The notes under the pieces: model-generated | The model's input: the letters and a program-made list of their open reading frames with translations, nothing else | What the model was told of the DNA's origin: nothing | The model's database searches: none | Position numbers and translations under genes: made by a program | Assembly (NCBI GenBank): GCA_001281695.1 | Contig: LJIE01000001.1 | Location: 1,626,586-1,690,585 of the forward strand | Direction: 5' to 3' | Source of the DNA: a bacterium 336/3 | GTDB lineage: Bacteria > Bacteroidota > Bacteroidia > Cytophagales > Thermonemataceae | DNA length: 64,000 bases | Part shown: positions 1 through 9,500 of the stretch, one piece after another | Layout of the letters: each line of letters opens with the position of its first letter | How positions within the stretch are numbered: the first letter of the stretch is position 1

Positions 1-991
1 TTGCAAAATTGCCACTTCCTAAAATATTTACCTGATAATCAACTGTTTTACCTGTTTGGATTTTCAGATAAGTAATAGCTTCTTGCCATTGAAAACGCCC
101 TACGGGTACTTTTACATCTGTATTTGGCAATGGCTTCACCAGAATATTTACAGAATTGGACTTAAAAACGACAATTTTTTCTTTTTCCTTATCTTCCATC
201 TGGAGTTCAAGTACAGGAATAGTATATTTACCTGCTTCTGAGGGAAAAAAAGATGCTTGATAAAATTTAAAACGTTGATATTTGCGTTTTCCAATTACGA
301 TTTTCTCTTTTGAGACACTGTCTAATTTATAGTCTTCTTCCCACGATTTAGGAATACGAATTTGTTTAATAATCTTAGATAATTGTTTGTTGAGTTGGTA
401 TAAATCTAAAGAACGTGGGGCATCTTCTGCTAAATAAAAGGCAAAAGATACATTGATTTCTTCACCTACAAAAAGTTCATCTCTATTGACAGTTAGGGCT
501 GTAAAAGCTTCTTGAAGTTTTCCAATACCAATGTTGGGGTCTTTTTGGTTTTCTTCTAATATTGTAAGAATATTTTCTTCTTCTTTTTTTTCTTCTGAAT
601 TATCTTTATCTCCCAAAACTATAATTTCTTCTCCCTTAAATGAATATTTTTTACCATTGACCCTTATTTCAAAAGTAGGTATATTGAATGTACCTCCTTT
701 GGTAGCTTTATAATTTTGCTCTACACCTTTTGTGATTTGCCCTTGGGCGTTGGTGTATTCTAAAGATACTTGGAAAGCCTTTTCAAAACTAACAACTTCT
801 GGAAACTCATCTATAGTACGCAAATCCTCATTACTACATAAAACTCTGATTTGCAAGAAATCGTTGATTGAAATTTTCTTACGGGCAACTTCTATTCGAA
901 TATCTTGAGCATTTACTATCAAAGAAAATAGCATTGCTATTAAAATAATAGACTTTTGCCAATTTTTTTTTATACTTTTTGAAGAATTCAT
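1..991 (-). CDS. batD: BatD-like protein, 3' end beyond window
   Basis: An open frame starts at the ATG whose complement is at 989-991 and stays open for about 330 codons to the left edge, so the C-terminus is missing. It begins with a basic stretch and a hydrophobic signal segment ending near VNAQD, followed by beta-rich sequence with the motif pattern LTVNRDELFVGEEINVSF that is characteristic of BatD (the 'oxygen tolerance' family). In Bacteroidota BatD is a periplasmic or inner-membrane anchored protein encoded with MoxR and BatA/B/C/E; those partners would lie to the left, outside the window. An acidic low-complexity patch (EEKKEEEN) separates two beta domains around residues 135-145. The family call is from remembered motifs and the cellular function of Bat proteins is poorly defined. 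Confidence 0.75.
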   Translation of the reverse strand, partial: MNSSKSIKKNWQKSIILIAMLFSLIVNAQDIRIEVARKKISINDFLQIRVLCSNEDLRTIDEFPEVVSFEKAFQVSLEYTNAQGQITKGVEQNYKATKGGTFNIPTFEIRVNGKKYSFKGEEIIVLGDKDNSEEKKEEENILTILEENQKDPNIGIGKLQEAFTALTVNRDELFVGEEINVSFAFYLAEDAPRSLDLYQLNKQLSKIIKQIRIPKSWEEDYKLDSVSKEKIVIGKRKYQRFKFYQASFFPSEAGKYTIPVLELQMEDKEKEKIVVFKSNSVNILVKPLPNTDVKVPVGRFQWQEAITYLKIQTGKTVDYQVNILGSGNFA

Positions 992-1100
992 TAGGTTGTT
1001 TTTAAAAAACGTTGTATATTAGCAACACTTTAGGATTAAATCAAGACGCCTATGAAAAAATATTAACTCCAAGTTTGTTGGGTTAAAACTATTTCAAATT

Positions 1101-1292
1101 ATGTTAGACTATTTTAAATTAATTTTAGAAAAAGTAAGTTTTGATAAATTTTTGTTTCAAAAGGAGCTTCGTAAAGCACTTGCATCCTTAAAACCTTCAG
1201 AAAAAGAAGACCTTCGCAAGTGGTGTTATCATAAATTTGAACCACAATACAAAAGTGTCCTTAACAACGAATTCAAAATAATACTTTCTTAA
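1101..1292 (+). CDS. Small conserved-looking protein (63 aa)
   Basis: This 63-aa protein is rich in Lys, Leu and Phe and predicted to be helical. The pattern KVSFDKFLFQKELRKAL followed by LKPSEKEDLRKWC looks like small uncharacterised cytosolic proteins that I recall from Cytophagales genomes, but no function is known to me. It is divergent from the BatD-like gene (109 bp between starts) and convergent with queG (15 bp between stops). Its frame is clean and its composition is not that of a random shadow frame, so I treat it as a real gene. A shorter alternative start is not obvious. Confidence 0.6.
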   Translation: MLDYFKLILEKVSFDKFLFQKELRKALASLKPSEKEDLRKWCYHKFEPQYKSVLNNEFKIILS

Positions 1293-1307
1293 AACACAGA
1301 CATTTCA

Positions 1308-2270
1308 TCATTCATTATCATCACTGGCTTGCAGGAAATTAATATTTCGTTGCAAGCCTTTTAGTTTAGTTCTTTTTACTGCCGAATTTTTGAAAACTTT
1401 GTTAAAAGTTTCTTCAGTAATATCTATCCATTCTTTTTTTGACATCTTTTCTAAATCTTCATGAGGCTCAAATGCTTGCGTTTGGTGTGGGCTTGCAAAA
1501 CGATTCCAAGGGCATACATCTTGGCAAATATCACAACCAAAAATCCAATTTTCAAACTTTCCCTTCATCTCTTGGGGGATTTGGTCTTTGAGTTCAATGG
1601 TAAAATAGGAAATACATTTACTTCCATCTACCACATACGGATTCACGATAGCATCTGTGGGACAGGCATCTATACAACGAGTGCATGTACCACAATAATC
1701 TTTGGTAGGAGCATCATATTCAAGATCTAAATCTACAATCAGTTCGCCAATGAAAAAAAAGCTACCCATATTTCGGTTGAGTAAATTACTATGCTTTCCA
1801 ACCCAACCCAATCCACTTTTTTCTGCCCATACTTTGTCCATCACAGGGGCAGAATCGACAAAGGCTCTGCCACCAATTTCTCCAATTTCTGTATGCATAA
1901 ACTCAAGCAAACTTTTAAGTTTATCTTTTAATACAAAATGGTAATCTGTACCATAAGCATATTTAGAGATTTTAAAATCGTTTTCTTGAGCTAAATCTTG
2001 TTTAGGAAAATAATTGAGTAATACTGAAATGACAGATTTGGCATCATCTACCAGTAATCGAGGATCAAGGCGTTTGTCAAAATGGTTATTCATGTATGCC
2101 ATCTCTCCATGCATATTCTGTTTGAGCCATTGCTCTAATCTTGGGGCTTGGTCTTCTAAAAAATCAGCTTTAGAAATTCCACAAAAATCAAAGCCCAATT
2201 CCTTGGCTTTTTGTTTGATAAGTAGGGTATATCTTAATTTTTCATGATTCATAAATTGCAAAGTAGGCAT
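1308..2270 (-). CDS. queG: Epoxyqueuosine reductase QueG
   Basis: QueG performs the last step of queuosine synthesis in tRNA, reducing epoxyqueuosine to queuosine with a cobalamin cofactor and two 4Fe-4S clusters in the cytosol. Residues 193-203 carry the first ferredoxin-type set (CGTCTRC then DACP) and residues 246-253 the second ([11 protein letters not shown]). The core motif [19 protein letters not shown] at about 138-156 matches the active-site segment of the family. At about 320 aa it is the short form without the C-terminal HEAT extension of the E. coli protein. An in-frame ATG at 2252 (MNHEKLRY) is an equally plausible start. The gene follows the unknown gene 2295-2975 after 24 bp and may be cotranscribed with it. 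No other queuosine genes are in the window. Confidence 0.93.
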   Translation of the reverse strand: MPTLQFMNHEKLRYTLLIKQKAKELGFDFCGISKADFLEDQAPRLEQWLKQNMHGEMAYMNNHFDKRLDPRLLVDDAKSVISVLLNYFPKQDLAQENDFKISKYAYGTDYHFVLKDKLKSLLEFMHTEIGEIGGRAFVDSAPVMDKVWAEKSGLGWVGKHSNLLNRNMGSFFFIGELIVDLDLEYDAPTKDYCGTCTRCIDACPTDAIVNPYVVDGSKCISYFTIELKDQIPQEMKGKFENWIFGCDICQDVCPWNRFASPHQTQAFEPHEDLEKMSKKEWIDITEETFNKVFKNSAVKRTKLKGLQRNINFLQASDDNE

Positions 2271-2294
2271 TTAATATCAAATACCATTCAATAT

Positions 2295-2975
2295 TTAGCA
2301 TCCCATTGGTATATTAATAATGATTAATTTTGTTACCTTTTGTCCATTGTCCTTGCGTTTTCCAATTATTCTTAGATAATAGCGACTAATGCCTATTTCA
2401 ATTGGATATTCGGTTGTATTTTTTACTTTGTCTAAAATGCCTAACCAATGTTTGCCACATTTTTCTTTTACTTTATTCTTTAAATCTTGAATTGAAATTT
2501 TTGGAAATTTCTTATAATCGGTTTCAGTATATTGATTACCAATAAATTGCCCTGCTTTATTTGATAGCAATAGTTTCCAATCTGAATTAAAATGTTTCCA
2601 GTCTGTCAAATCACAATGTTTGCCTTCATAAGAAATAGTTATACTTGTTTGATAACGTTGTTCTATTGTTAAATCAGTAAGCTGATTGCTAGAAAGTGAT
2701 ATAAGTTGTCTCTCAATTGTCTCGCCTGGTTGAGCATAGATTTCAACAGTTTCTTTTTGGATTTTATCAATTTTCTTATCTTCATCATTGATAATGAAAT
2801 GATTGATTGAAACAGAAAGCTCTTTAAATTTTATTGTTGTAATTGAATCATTTTTTTTTCCCTCTTTTAAAGATGAAATTCTTATAGAGTTGTTGAGCTT
2901 ATAATTCGTGGATTTTTTGTATGAAAAAAAAACTATAAAACTCAAGATCATAATTATATTTCTTGATATTATCAT
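2295..2975 (-). CDS. Unknown membrane-anchored or secreted protein
   Basis: This 226-aa protein has a hydrophobic N-terminus (about residues 5-19) that could be a signal anchor, followed by a hydrophilic, Lys-rich, probably beta-containing domain. There is no lipobox cysteine near the N-terminus. I do not recognise the family. The body contains a pattern of short charged strands and a Cys/Trp-containing centre (GKHCDLTDWKHFNSDWKLLL), and it ends in a hydrophobic strand (KVTKLIIINIPMGC). It lies 24 bp upstream of queG on the same strand, with no reason to think they share a job. It is divergent from the DUF3857 gene at 3110 with a 134-bp AT-rich spacer. Confidence 0.6.
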   Translation of the reverse strand: MIISRNIIMILSFIVFFSYKKSTNYKLNNSIRISSLKEGKKNDSITTIKFKELSVSINHFIINDEDKKIDKIQKETVEIYAQPGETIERQLISLSSNQLTDLTIEQRYQTSITISYEGKHCDLTDWKHFNSDWKLLLSNKAGQFIGNQYTETDYKKFPKISIQDLKNKVKEKCGKHWLGILDKVKNTTEYPIEIGISRYYLRIIGKRKDNGQKVTKLIIINIPMGC

Positions 2976-3109
2976 AATGTTTAGTGTTAATGCTTTTAAT
3001 AATAATGCTATTTAAACTAAAAATTTCAACAATTTCTATTATCAAATAGTATTTTACAATTATTTTTTTATTTATTTTTACATGATTTTTTATTTCAACA
3101 ACAAACCCT

Positions 3110-5059
3110 ATGAATACTATGTTTAAAGCAACTATACTCAGTATAAATCTGATTTTCTTTACCCTTGTTTCTTTTGCTCAAAAAGAAGTGAAATTTGGAG
3201 AAATTGACAAAGCCACAGTAGAAAGCAAAGTTTATGATAAAGATAAAAATGCTGTTGCTGTGATGCTTTATGATTATGGTAAAGTTCAAATTATACCTTT
3301 TTCTGCAGGTTGGAAGCAAGTATGTTACTATCATCAAAGAATTAAAATCCTCAAGAAAGAAGGGTTAAGTGAGGCTAATTTTCAAAGAAGATATTTTAAC
3401 TCAAACAAAGAAGTTATTGCTCAATTAAAGGGTTATACTTATAATATAGAAAATGGTCAGGTTAAAAAAACTAAATTAGAAAAAAGCCAAATATTTGACA
3501 TAAAAACTACTAAAAATTATGGAGAAGTGAAAGCCTCTATGCCGGATGTAAAAGAAGGCTCTGTAATTGATATTTCTTATCGTTTTGAATCTGATGATAT
3601 TTTCATTTTAGAACCGTGGTATTTTCAATCTGATATTCCTGTTGAATGGAGTGAGTTGGAAACCCTTATACCTCAATATTTTAATTATGTGAGTACATCG
3701 ACAAAAAACAAACCTTTTTATATTGATAAAACTTTTACAGAGTCAACCAGCGATTACAGAATCAATGGACATAAATGGGTTATGACAGATTTGCCTGCTA
3801 TCAACAGAGACGAAAGGTTTGTAGCTAATTCAACAGACTACATGAATAAAATACGTTTTCAGTTAAGTGCTACCATTGCTCCAGATGGTGCAATCAAAAC
3901 TGTATTACCTGATTGGGGGAAATTTATAGAAAGATTAATGGAAGTAGAAGTTTTTGGAGGATATTTGAAAAAAAATGCAGGGAAAGATGTAATAATAGAA
4001 TTGGTTAAAGATAAAAAAGATATAGAAAAATTACCTGTTATTTTTGATTATGTAAAAAGTAATTTCAAACATAATGGAGGAATAACTGCGTACACAAATC
4101 AAAGTGTAAAGGATGTATTAGAAAAGAAAACAGGAAATAGTGCAGAAATAAACCTTTTATTGGTGAATTTCTTGCGTTTTGTAAATATAGAGGCTCATCC
4201 TGTGATATTAAGTACTCGTTATAATGGAAGAGTAGTTACAGAATATCCAATAGCTGACCAATTCAATTATTGTGTGGTGTATGCAAAAGATAGTCAAGGG
4301 AAAGAGTATTTATTAGATGCAACTAATTCTCAGCATACATTGGGTATGATAGCTGAACGAGCATTAACAAGAGAAGGATTACTTATTTTGCCTCAAAACA
4401 AGCATGAATGGATACCTCTCAATAACCCGCCTAAAACCTCTACTCTTAAAACTGGATTTATTGAAATCAATACAGATGGTACAACAAAAGGCAAAATTAC
4501 AACACAATATCAGGGTTATAAGGCTTTAAAGCTTAGAAATAGAATTATGGGAGTAAAAGACACACTGATTGCTGAAACTATAAATCTTCAAGAGTCTGAA
4601 ATATCTAAAATTCAGTTCAAAAATGTTCAAGACCTCAATAAACCAATAGAATTTACATTAGATGTGGTTTCTCAAAAAGGTGTTCAACAAAATGGAGATT
4701 TTATTTATATTACACCACTGATGAATGACAAACTCAAAGAAAATCCTTTCAAACAAGAAAAAAGAGATTTTCCTATTGATTTTACATACCCTACAGAAGA
4801 AACATATATCTACACATTTGTTGTTCCTGACAATTATACAGTGGAAGAAGTTCCTCAATCAGTTAAATTACAATGGGCGGATGGTAAATCTATAAAATTT
4901 GATTATTTAGTTAAAAAATCAGAGACTACTATTCAAATAAACTGTAAATTTTTTATTAATAGAGTGATATTTGAACCAGAAGAATACCAATTTATTAAAG
5001 ATATGTTTGCTAAAATTCTTGCTAAACAAGAAGAACAAATTGTACTAAAGAAAAAATAA
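3110..5059 (+). CDS. DUF3857/transglutaminase-like protein, catalytic residues lost
   Basis: This is a 649-aa exported protein: signal peptide 1-23 ending SFAQ, an N-terminal DUF3857 beta domain (about 40-230), a transglutaminase-like fold (about 280-420) and a C-terminal DUF3858-like beta domain. In the next gene the transglutaminase core has GDCK and FNHA; here the aligned positions read GNSA (Ser344 for Cys) and FNYC (Tyr387 for His), while the downstream Asp (LLDAT) is kept. It is therefore probably a non-catalytic binding or scaffolding member. ATG at 3110 gives MNTMFKA; the ATG at 3119 would also leave a signal peptide. Only 7 bp separate it from the active-looking paralogue at 5067, so the two are surely one operon. 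Substrates of this envelope family are not known to me. Confidence 0.85.
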   Translation: MNTMFKATILSINLIFFTLVSFAQKEVKFGEIDKATVESKVYDKDKNAVAVMLYDYGKVQIIPFSAGWKQVCYYHQRIKILKKEGLSEANFQRRYFNSNKEVIAQLKGYTYNIENGQVKKTKLEKSQIFDIKTTKNYGEVKASMPDVKEGSVIDISYRFESDDIFILEPWYFQSDIPVEWSELETLIPQYFNYVSTSTKNKPFYIDKTFTESTSDYRINGHKWVMTDLPAINRDERFVANSTDYMNKIRFQLSATIAPDGAIKTVLPDWGKFIERLMEVEVFGGYLKKNAGKDVIIELVKDKKDIEKLPVIFDYVKSNFKHNGGITAYTNQSVKDVLEKKTGNSAEINLLLVNFLRFVNIEAHPVILSTRYNGRVVTEYPIADQFNYCVVYAKDSQGKEYLLDATNSQHTLGMIAERALTREGLLILPQNKHEWIPLNNPPKTSTLKTGFIEINTDGTTKGKITTQYQGYKALKLRNRIMGVKDTLIAETINLQESEISKIQFKNVQDLNKPIEFTLDVVSQKGVQQNGDFIYITPLMNDKLKENPFKQEKRDFPIDFTYPTEETYIYTFVVPDNYTVEEVPQSVKLQWADGKSIKFDYLVKKSETTIQINCKFFINRVIFEPEEYQFIKDMFAKILAKQEEQIVLKKK

Positions 5060-5066
5060 AAACACT

Positions 5067-6977
5067 ATGAAAAAAATATTATGGTTACTATTGTTTGTAC
5101 CTACATTATTGTTGGGGCAAAAAAATATTGATTATAGCTTTTTGCTGATACCTGCAAAACTGACTGAAAATGCAAATGCTATTGTAAGGCTTGATGAGGG
5201 GGTTTTTACAATTCAAAATATTGGAAAAGCCACTCTCAAAAAGAAATATGTGTGTACGGTTCTTAATCAAGAAGGAGATGATAATGCAGAATTGAGAATA
5301 CCTTATTATAGCTTAATGACCATTTCCAACATATCGGGCAAATTATATGATAGAATGGGAAAGGTAGTAGATAAACTAAAGAAAACTGAAATTACAGATG
5401 TGAATACATCAAATTATGCTGAAATAGGTGATGCTCGAATAAAAGTAGCTAAATTTAACTATAATACATACCCTTATACAGTAGAATTTGAGTATGAAAT
5501 GAATTATGAAAGTTTACTTTTCTATCCATCTTTTTTCCCTTGTCAAAGTACACATATTTCTATCGAAAAAGCAAGTTTGCAAATGATAACCCCAAAAAAT
5601 CATCAGGTTTATTATCAGGAACGCAACTTACTCAACAAAGGAGAAATCAAAGAAGAGAAAGATAAGAAATTTTATACTTGGGGTGTAGATAATTATCCCG
5701 CTTTCAAACGAGAAAAGTATTCCATAGATTGGATGGAGCAAGTTCCTTGGGTCATGATTTCTCCCAAAGAATTTGAAGTAGATAATAAACACAAAGGTAA
5801 AATGGATTCTTGGGAGTCGCTTGGTATGTTTTTTAAGGAGTTAAATAAAAATAGACAAGATGTTCCTGAATCTACTAAAGCTAAATTACAGCAAATTACA
5901 GCAAATGCAAAAGATGATTATGAGAAAACAAGAATCATCTATAATTATATGCAATCTAAAACTAGATACATCAGCATACAGCTTGGTGTGGGAGGTTGGC
6001 AAACAATGCCTGCTAATTTAGTAGATACTAAGGGTTATGGTGATTGTAAAGCCTTGTCAAATTACACAAAATCCTTATTGGATGTTGTGGGTATAAAGTC
6101 GCATTATGCTTTGATTAATGCAGGACCAGAGGGTGGTTTTCCTGTTTCTGCAAACTTTCCATCACCAAGATTTAATCACGCTATACTTTGTGTACCTATC
6201 CAAAAAGATACCATCTGGCTTGAATGTACAAGCCAACAACAATCAACGGGTTTTTTAGGAGATTTTACAGATGATCGTTATGCTCTACTCATTACAGATA
6301 ATGGTGGAAAATTAGTAAGAACTCCTAAATATACCATGCAAGATAATCAACAAGTCAGAAAAGCAGAGGTTCTTATCAAGGAAACAGGAGAAAGTAAGGC
6401 AATTATCAAAACAAAGTATTCTAACTTAGAATATGGTGAACTGATGAATAGAGGATATATAACTGGTTCACAGGAAGAACAAAAAAAATATCTTTATGAG
6501 GCAATGAACATTGCAAAGTTTGATATTATTTCACTTAATTTAAAAGAAGATAAATCTCGAAAACCATCTTTAGAAGAGAATCTTGAAATTAAAATAGACC
6601 AAATTGGAGCTAAAAATGGAAAAAGAATATTTTTTACGCCAAATCTATTTAACAAATTTTCAATTCCTCTTATAGATTATAAAGAAAGAAAAACAGATAT
6701 AGAGCTACCTTTCAGAGATTTTGAACACAACGATGAGCTTCGATTTACAATTCCTGCTAATTTTCAGTTAGAAGGTAATTTTGAGAGTGTAAATCTTACA
6801 TCAAGTTTTGGAGCATACTCTATTTCACTTACTAAAGAAAATAATGTATTGGTGTATAAAAGAAAACTTCAAGTGAAGTCAGGACGTTATCCTAAAGAAA
6901 AATACCAAGAGTTTTTAGATTTCTTTAGAAAAGTGGATAAATACGATAAAATGAAGGCTGTTTTGGTAAGTCAATAA
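5067..6977 (+). CDS. DUF3857/transglutaminase-like protein, intact triad
   Basis: This 636-aa exported protein has a signal peptide ending LLLGQ at about residue 18, a DUF3857 domain (about 40-240), a transglutaminase-like cysteine protease fold (about 270-410) and a C-terminal DUF3858 beta domain. The catalytic residues are present: Cys327 in GYGDCKAL, His371 in FNHAILCV and an acidic residue shortly after in IWLECTS. It is a paralogue of the upstream protein 3110-5059 and is cotranscribed with it. The family is common in Bacteroidota and predicted to act in the periplasm or at the cell surface as a peptidase or crosslinking enzyme, but the substrate is unknown. A strong intrinsic terminator follows. 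Confidence 0.88.
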   Translation: MKKILWLLLFVPTLLLGQKNIDYSFLLIPAKLTENANAIVRLDEGVFTIQNIGKATLKKKYVCTVLNQEGDDNAELRIPYYSLMTISNISGKLYDRMGKVVDKLKKTEITDVNTSNYAEIGDARIKVAKFNYNTYPYTVEFEYEMNYESLLFYPSFFPCQSTHISIEKASLQMITPKNHQVYYQERNLLNKGEIKEEKDKKFYTWGVDNYPAFKREKYSIDWMEQVPWVMISPKEFEVDNKHKGKMDSWESLGMFFKELNKNRQDVPESTKAKLQQITANAKDDYEKTRIIYNYMQSKTRYISIQLGVGGWQTMPANLVDTKGYGDCKALSNYTKSLLDVVGIKSHYALINAGPEGGFPVSANFPSPRFNHAILCVPIQKDTIWLECTSQQQSTGFLGDFTDDRYALLITDNGGKLVRTPKYTMQDNQQVRKAEVLIKETGESKAIIKTKYSNLEYGELMNRGYITGSQEEQKKYLYEAMNIAKFDIISLNLKEDKSRKPSLEENLEIKIDQIGAKNGKRIFFTPNLFNKFSIPLIDYKERKTDIELPFRDFEHNDELRFTIPANFQLEGNFESVNLTSSFGAYSISLTKENNVLVYKRKLQVKSGRYPKEKYQEFLDFFRKVDKYDKMKAVLVSQ

Positions 6978-6980
6978 AAA

Positions 6981-7017
6981 CAAAAAGAGATTTTCAATAA
7001 CTGAAAATCTCTTTTTG
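6981..7017. terminator. Bidirectional intrinsic terminator
   Basis: A perfect 16-bp inverted repeat (6981-6996 with 7002-7017) with a 5-nt loop is flanked by A-rich and T-rich runs. It lies between the convergent DUF3857 gene and the efflux adaptor gene and can serve both. Confidence 0.88.
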
Positions 7018-7035
7018 TTTATTCTGATGGTTCGA

Positions 7036-8406
7036 TTATTTCTTCTTTTCTTTATCTTTTTTGGTAGCGTCTGCTAGTTGAACTTCATCACCTTCTTTAA
7101 GCTTTTTGTCTATCGCTTGGAATGGTCCAATAACAATCTTCTCGCCAGCTTTTAAGCCTGTAATAACTTCAATATTTTCAAAATCGCTGATACCTGTTTT
7201 TACTTCTTTCAAAGAAACTTTTTTGGTAGTACTATCAAATACAAAAACAAATTCTTTCTTTTCTGTTTCTTCTTTACTTTTCTTATTGTCTTTGGAATTG
7301 TCAGCATTTTTAGAGTTTTCTTCTCCTTTTTTACCTTGTTTTTTAATTTCATCAGAGCTTTTGGCAACAACTGCTGCAAGAGGCACAGCCAATACATTGG
7401 CTTTTGTTTCAGTGATAACTTCTACACTGGCACTTGTACCAGGGCGGAAAGGTGATAAACGACCACTTTTAGCTTTCAAATCTTTATAAGATTCTCCTAA
7501 AATACGTACTTTTACCTGAAACTCAGTAACAGATTCAGTTGTGAGAGCCTGATTAGCTGTATTGGCAATAGAAGTTACAATTCCTTTGAATTTTCGATTT
7601 CTATAAGCCTCTACTTCTACATCTGCCGTATCGCCAAGAGCTACACGAACAATATCATTTTCGTTTACATCCACACGAACCTCCATATCATTGAGGTTTG
7701 CAATTCTTAAAAGCTCTGTACCAGCCATTTGAGCAGTACCCACTACTCTTTCACCTTTTTCTACGGCAAGTTTAGAAACAACACCACTGATAGGAGCATA
7801 AACAGAAGTTCTTGTTAAATTCTGGATGGTTTCATTAACAGTAGAACTTGCACTTTGTATATTGTATTGTGAGGCAACAACAGCTTGCTTAGCTGATTCC
7901 AAATCTTGTTGAGCCACTTTATACTCTGCTGTGGATTGTTCAAATTCCAATGCTGAAATAATTTTTTGCTCAAATAAGCCTTTCTGACGAGTATAATTAG
8001 CTTGAGCACGCATAAACTGAGCCTCAGCTTGTAATTGTCTAGATTGAGACTGAGCTAAACTTGCTTTACTGGTGTTCAAAGATGCTTGTGAACGCTGAAC
8101 AGCCAATTCATAATTGTCTGGGCGAATACGTAATAAAAGTTGCCCTTTTACTACCGAATCTCCTTCTTTTACATACAATTCTGTGATTTCACCAGAAACA
8201 TCTGGACTCAATTTAATTTCAGTTTCAGGTTGTACTTTACCCGAAGCCCCTACTTTTTCTGTGATAACTACATTTTTGACATCTGTAACTTCCACAGTTT
8301 CTAAGTTTTTCTTGCCCTTACTCAATACAACGGAAACAATTACTAACAACACAACTCCTCCCACCAAATACCAAATAATACGATTTGATTTCTTCTTTTT
8401 ACTCAT
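7036..8406 (-). CDS. HlyD/RND-type efflux periplasmic adaptor subunit
   Basis: This 456-aa membrane-fusion protein has one N-terminal membrane anchor (about 9-30), a biotinyl-lipoyl half motif (about 60-95), a long coiled-coil hairpin rich in Ala, Gln and Ser (about 100-195), the second lipoyl half, a beta-barrel domain and a membrane-proximal domain. Such proteins bridge an inner-membrane transporter and an outer-membrane TolC-like channel. The C-terminal part has a Lys/Glu-rich insertion (about 345-385) inside the membrane-proximal region and a Lys-rich tail (KKDKEKKK), both unusual in length. No transporter or TolC gene is adjacent, so its partners must lie elsewhere; MacA-type ABC partners are the likeliest. 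It lies 46 bp downstream of the SPFH gene on the same strand. Confidence 0.88.
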   Translation of the reverse strand: MSKKKKSNRIIWYLVGGVVLLVIVSVVLSKGKKNLETVEVTDVKNVVITEKVGASGKVQPETEIKLSPDVSGEITELYVKEGDSVVKGQLLLRIRPDNYELAVQRSQASLNTSKASLAQSQSRQLQAEAQFMRAQANYTRQKGLFEQKIISALEFEQSTAEYKVAQQDLESAKQAVVASQYNIQSASSTVNETIQNLTRTSVYAPISGVVSKLAVEKGERVVGTAQMAGTELLRIANLNDMEVRVDVNENDIVRVALGDTADVEVEAYRNRKFKGIVTSIANTANQALTTESVTEFQVKVRILGESYKDLKAKSGRLSPFRPGTSASVEVITETKANVLAVPLAAVVAKSSDEIKKQGKKGEENSKNADNSKDNKKSKEETEKKEFVFVFDSTTKKVSLKEVKTGISDFENIEVITGLKAGEKIVIGPFQAIDKKLKEGDEVQLADATKKDKEKKK

Positions 8407-8452
8407 AACTAATGAATTGATAAGCTTATAAATTTAATTGTTATTAAAATGA

Positions 8453-9340
8453 TTATTTAGGTTGAATAAGAAAACTTCCACCAGTACCTACATAAGTAGG
8501 AGATTGTCCATTCCACTTTTTTACTTTTTCATATTCAATTAAGTTTTGAGATAACGACTCAGCAAGTTTTTTATTGTATTCAGCCTCAGCTTCAGCCTTG
8601 ATACGCATAGATTCAGCAAAACCTTTTGCTTTTTCAATTTCTTTTTGAGCTTCTGCTCTCTCTTGAGCTACCTCTTGTTCTTTTTTGAGAGCAATTTGGC
8701 GAGCATTTATCTTAGCATCAATATTATCAACAACGCCTTTGGGTAAACGCAATTCATTCAGTAATACAACTTGCTCAACCACAAAGCCTTCTCGTGTCAT
8801 AAAATTTTTAATCTCTTGCTCAGACTCATTCTGAAAAGTAATTTTCTTTTCGTAGAGTTGCTCAGCAGTATATTTACCAGAAACCTTGTTGTAGGCATCA
8901 CGCATATAATTACGCATAATAGTTCTGTTTAAAAATTCTAAAGGTTTTCTGTACTTCTTAAAAATATTGGCAGCTTGGTTTGGAGCAATACGATAGTTCA
9001 TAGATACATCAAAAGAGACAACTAAACCATCTTGTGTTGTAACTCTAAATTCCTCATTTTCTGGACTTCCTTCATGTTTATCTTTTGTAAAAACAATATT
9101 TTGTACAAAGGTTGGAAACTCATAAATTTCGGTAGTAAAAGGATTATACCAAACAAGTCCTGTTGCTTCTGTTACATCCTGAACACCTTTTTCTGAACCA
9201 TAAAGTTTTACTACAAGTCCTACATGCCCTGCATCAATGCGTTTGCAAGCACTCGAAAGTGAAACGACTAAAATTACAAATACAATACCTGCTCCTATCA
9301 ATTTGAAAAGACCAGAAATACCACCAGATTGGGTTGCCAT
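8453..9340 (-). CDS. SPFH/Band 7 (prohibitin-type) protein
   Basis: From the chosen start (MATQSGG at 9340) this 295-aa protein has one membrane segment (about 10-30) containing a Ser-Ala-Cys turn, an SPFH/Band 7 domain (about 35-200) and a C-terminal coiled coil rich in Ala and Glu (about 200-265), as in prohibitins and other membrane-scaffold proteins. The frame extends 25 codons further upstream (to 9415), but those codons read like untranslated AT-rich DNA and homologues begin near the later Met. SPFH proteins oligomerise on membranes and organise microdomains or regulate proteases such as FtsH; no protease gene is adjacent. It is divergent from sufS. Confidence 0.85.
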   Translation of the reverse strand: MATQSGGISGLFKLIGAGIVFVILVVSLSSACKRIDAGHVGLVVKLYGSEKGVQDVTEATGLVWYNPFTTEIYEFPTFVQNIVFTKDKHEGSPENEEFRVTTQDGLVVSFDVSMNYRIAPNQAANIFKKYRKPLEFLNRTIMRNYMRDAYNKVSGKYTAEQLYEKKITFQNESEQEIKNFMTREGFVVEQVVLLNELRLPKGVVDNIDAKINARQIALKKEQEVAQERAEAQKEIEKAKGFAESMRIKAEAEAEYNKKLAESLSQNLIEYEKVKKWNGQSPTYVGTGGSFLIQPK

Positions 9341-9432
9341 AAGAATAAAGTTTATATAATATAGAACGATAAAAATCTTGAAATGTGTACGAATTTTAGT
9401 AAAAATTCCTTTCAAAGAAAAAGATTTTTTAG

Positions 9433-9464
9433 TTTCGCAACACTTTTCTTGTTAGAAATGTTTG
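9433..9464 (+). promoter_or_regulatory. Candidate Bacteroidota-type promoter for sufS
   Basis: AATGTTTG (9457-9464) resembles the TAnnTTTG -7 element, with TTTC (9433-9436) 20 bp upstream in place of the usual TTTG. It would start transcription about 30 bp before the ATG at 9501 and overlaps the upstream alternative start, which favours 9501. The first base of the -7 box and the last of the -33 box are off-consensus. Confidence 0.25.
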
Positions 9465-9500
9465 GTATTAATAGGTACAATCCATCTAATAACATTTTTT

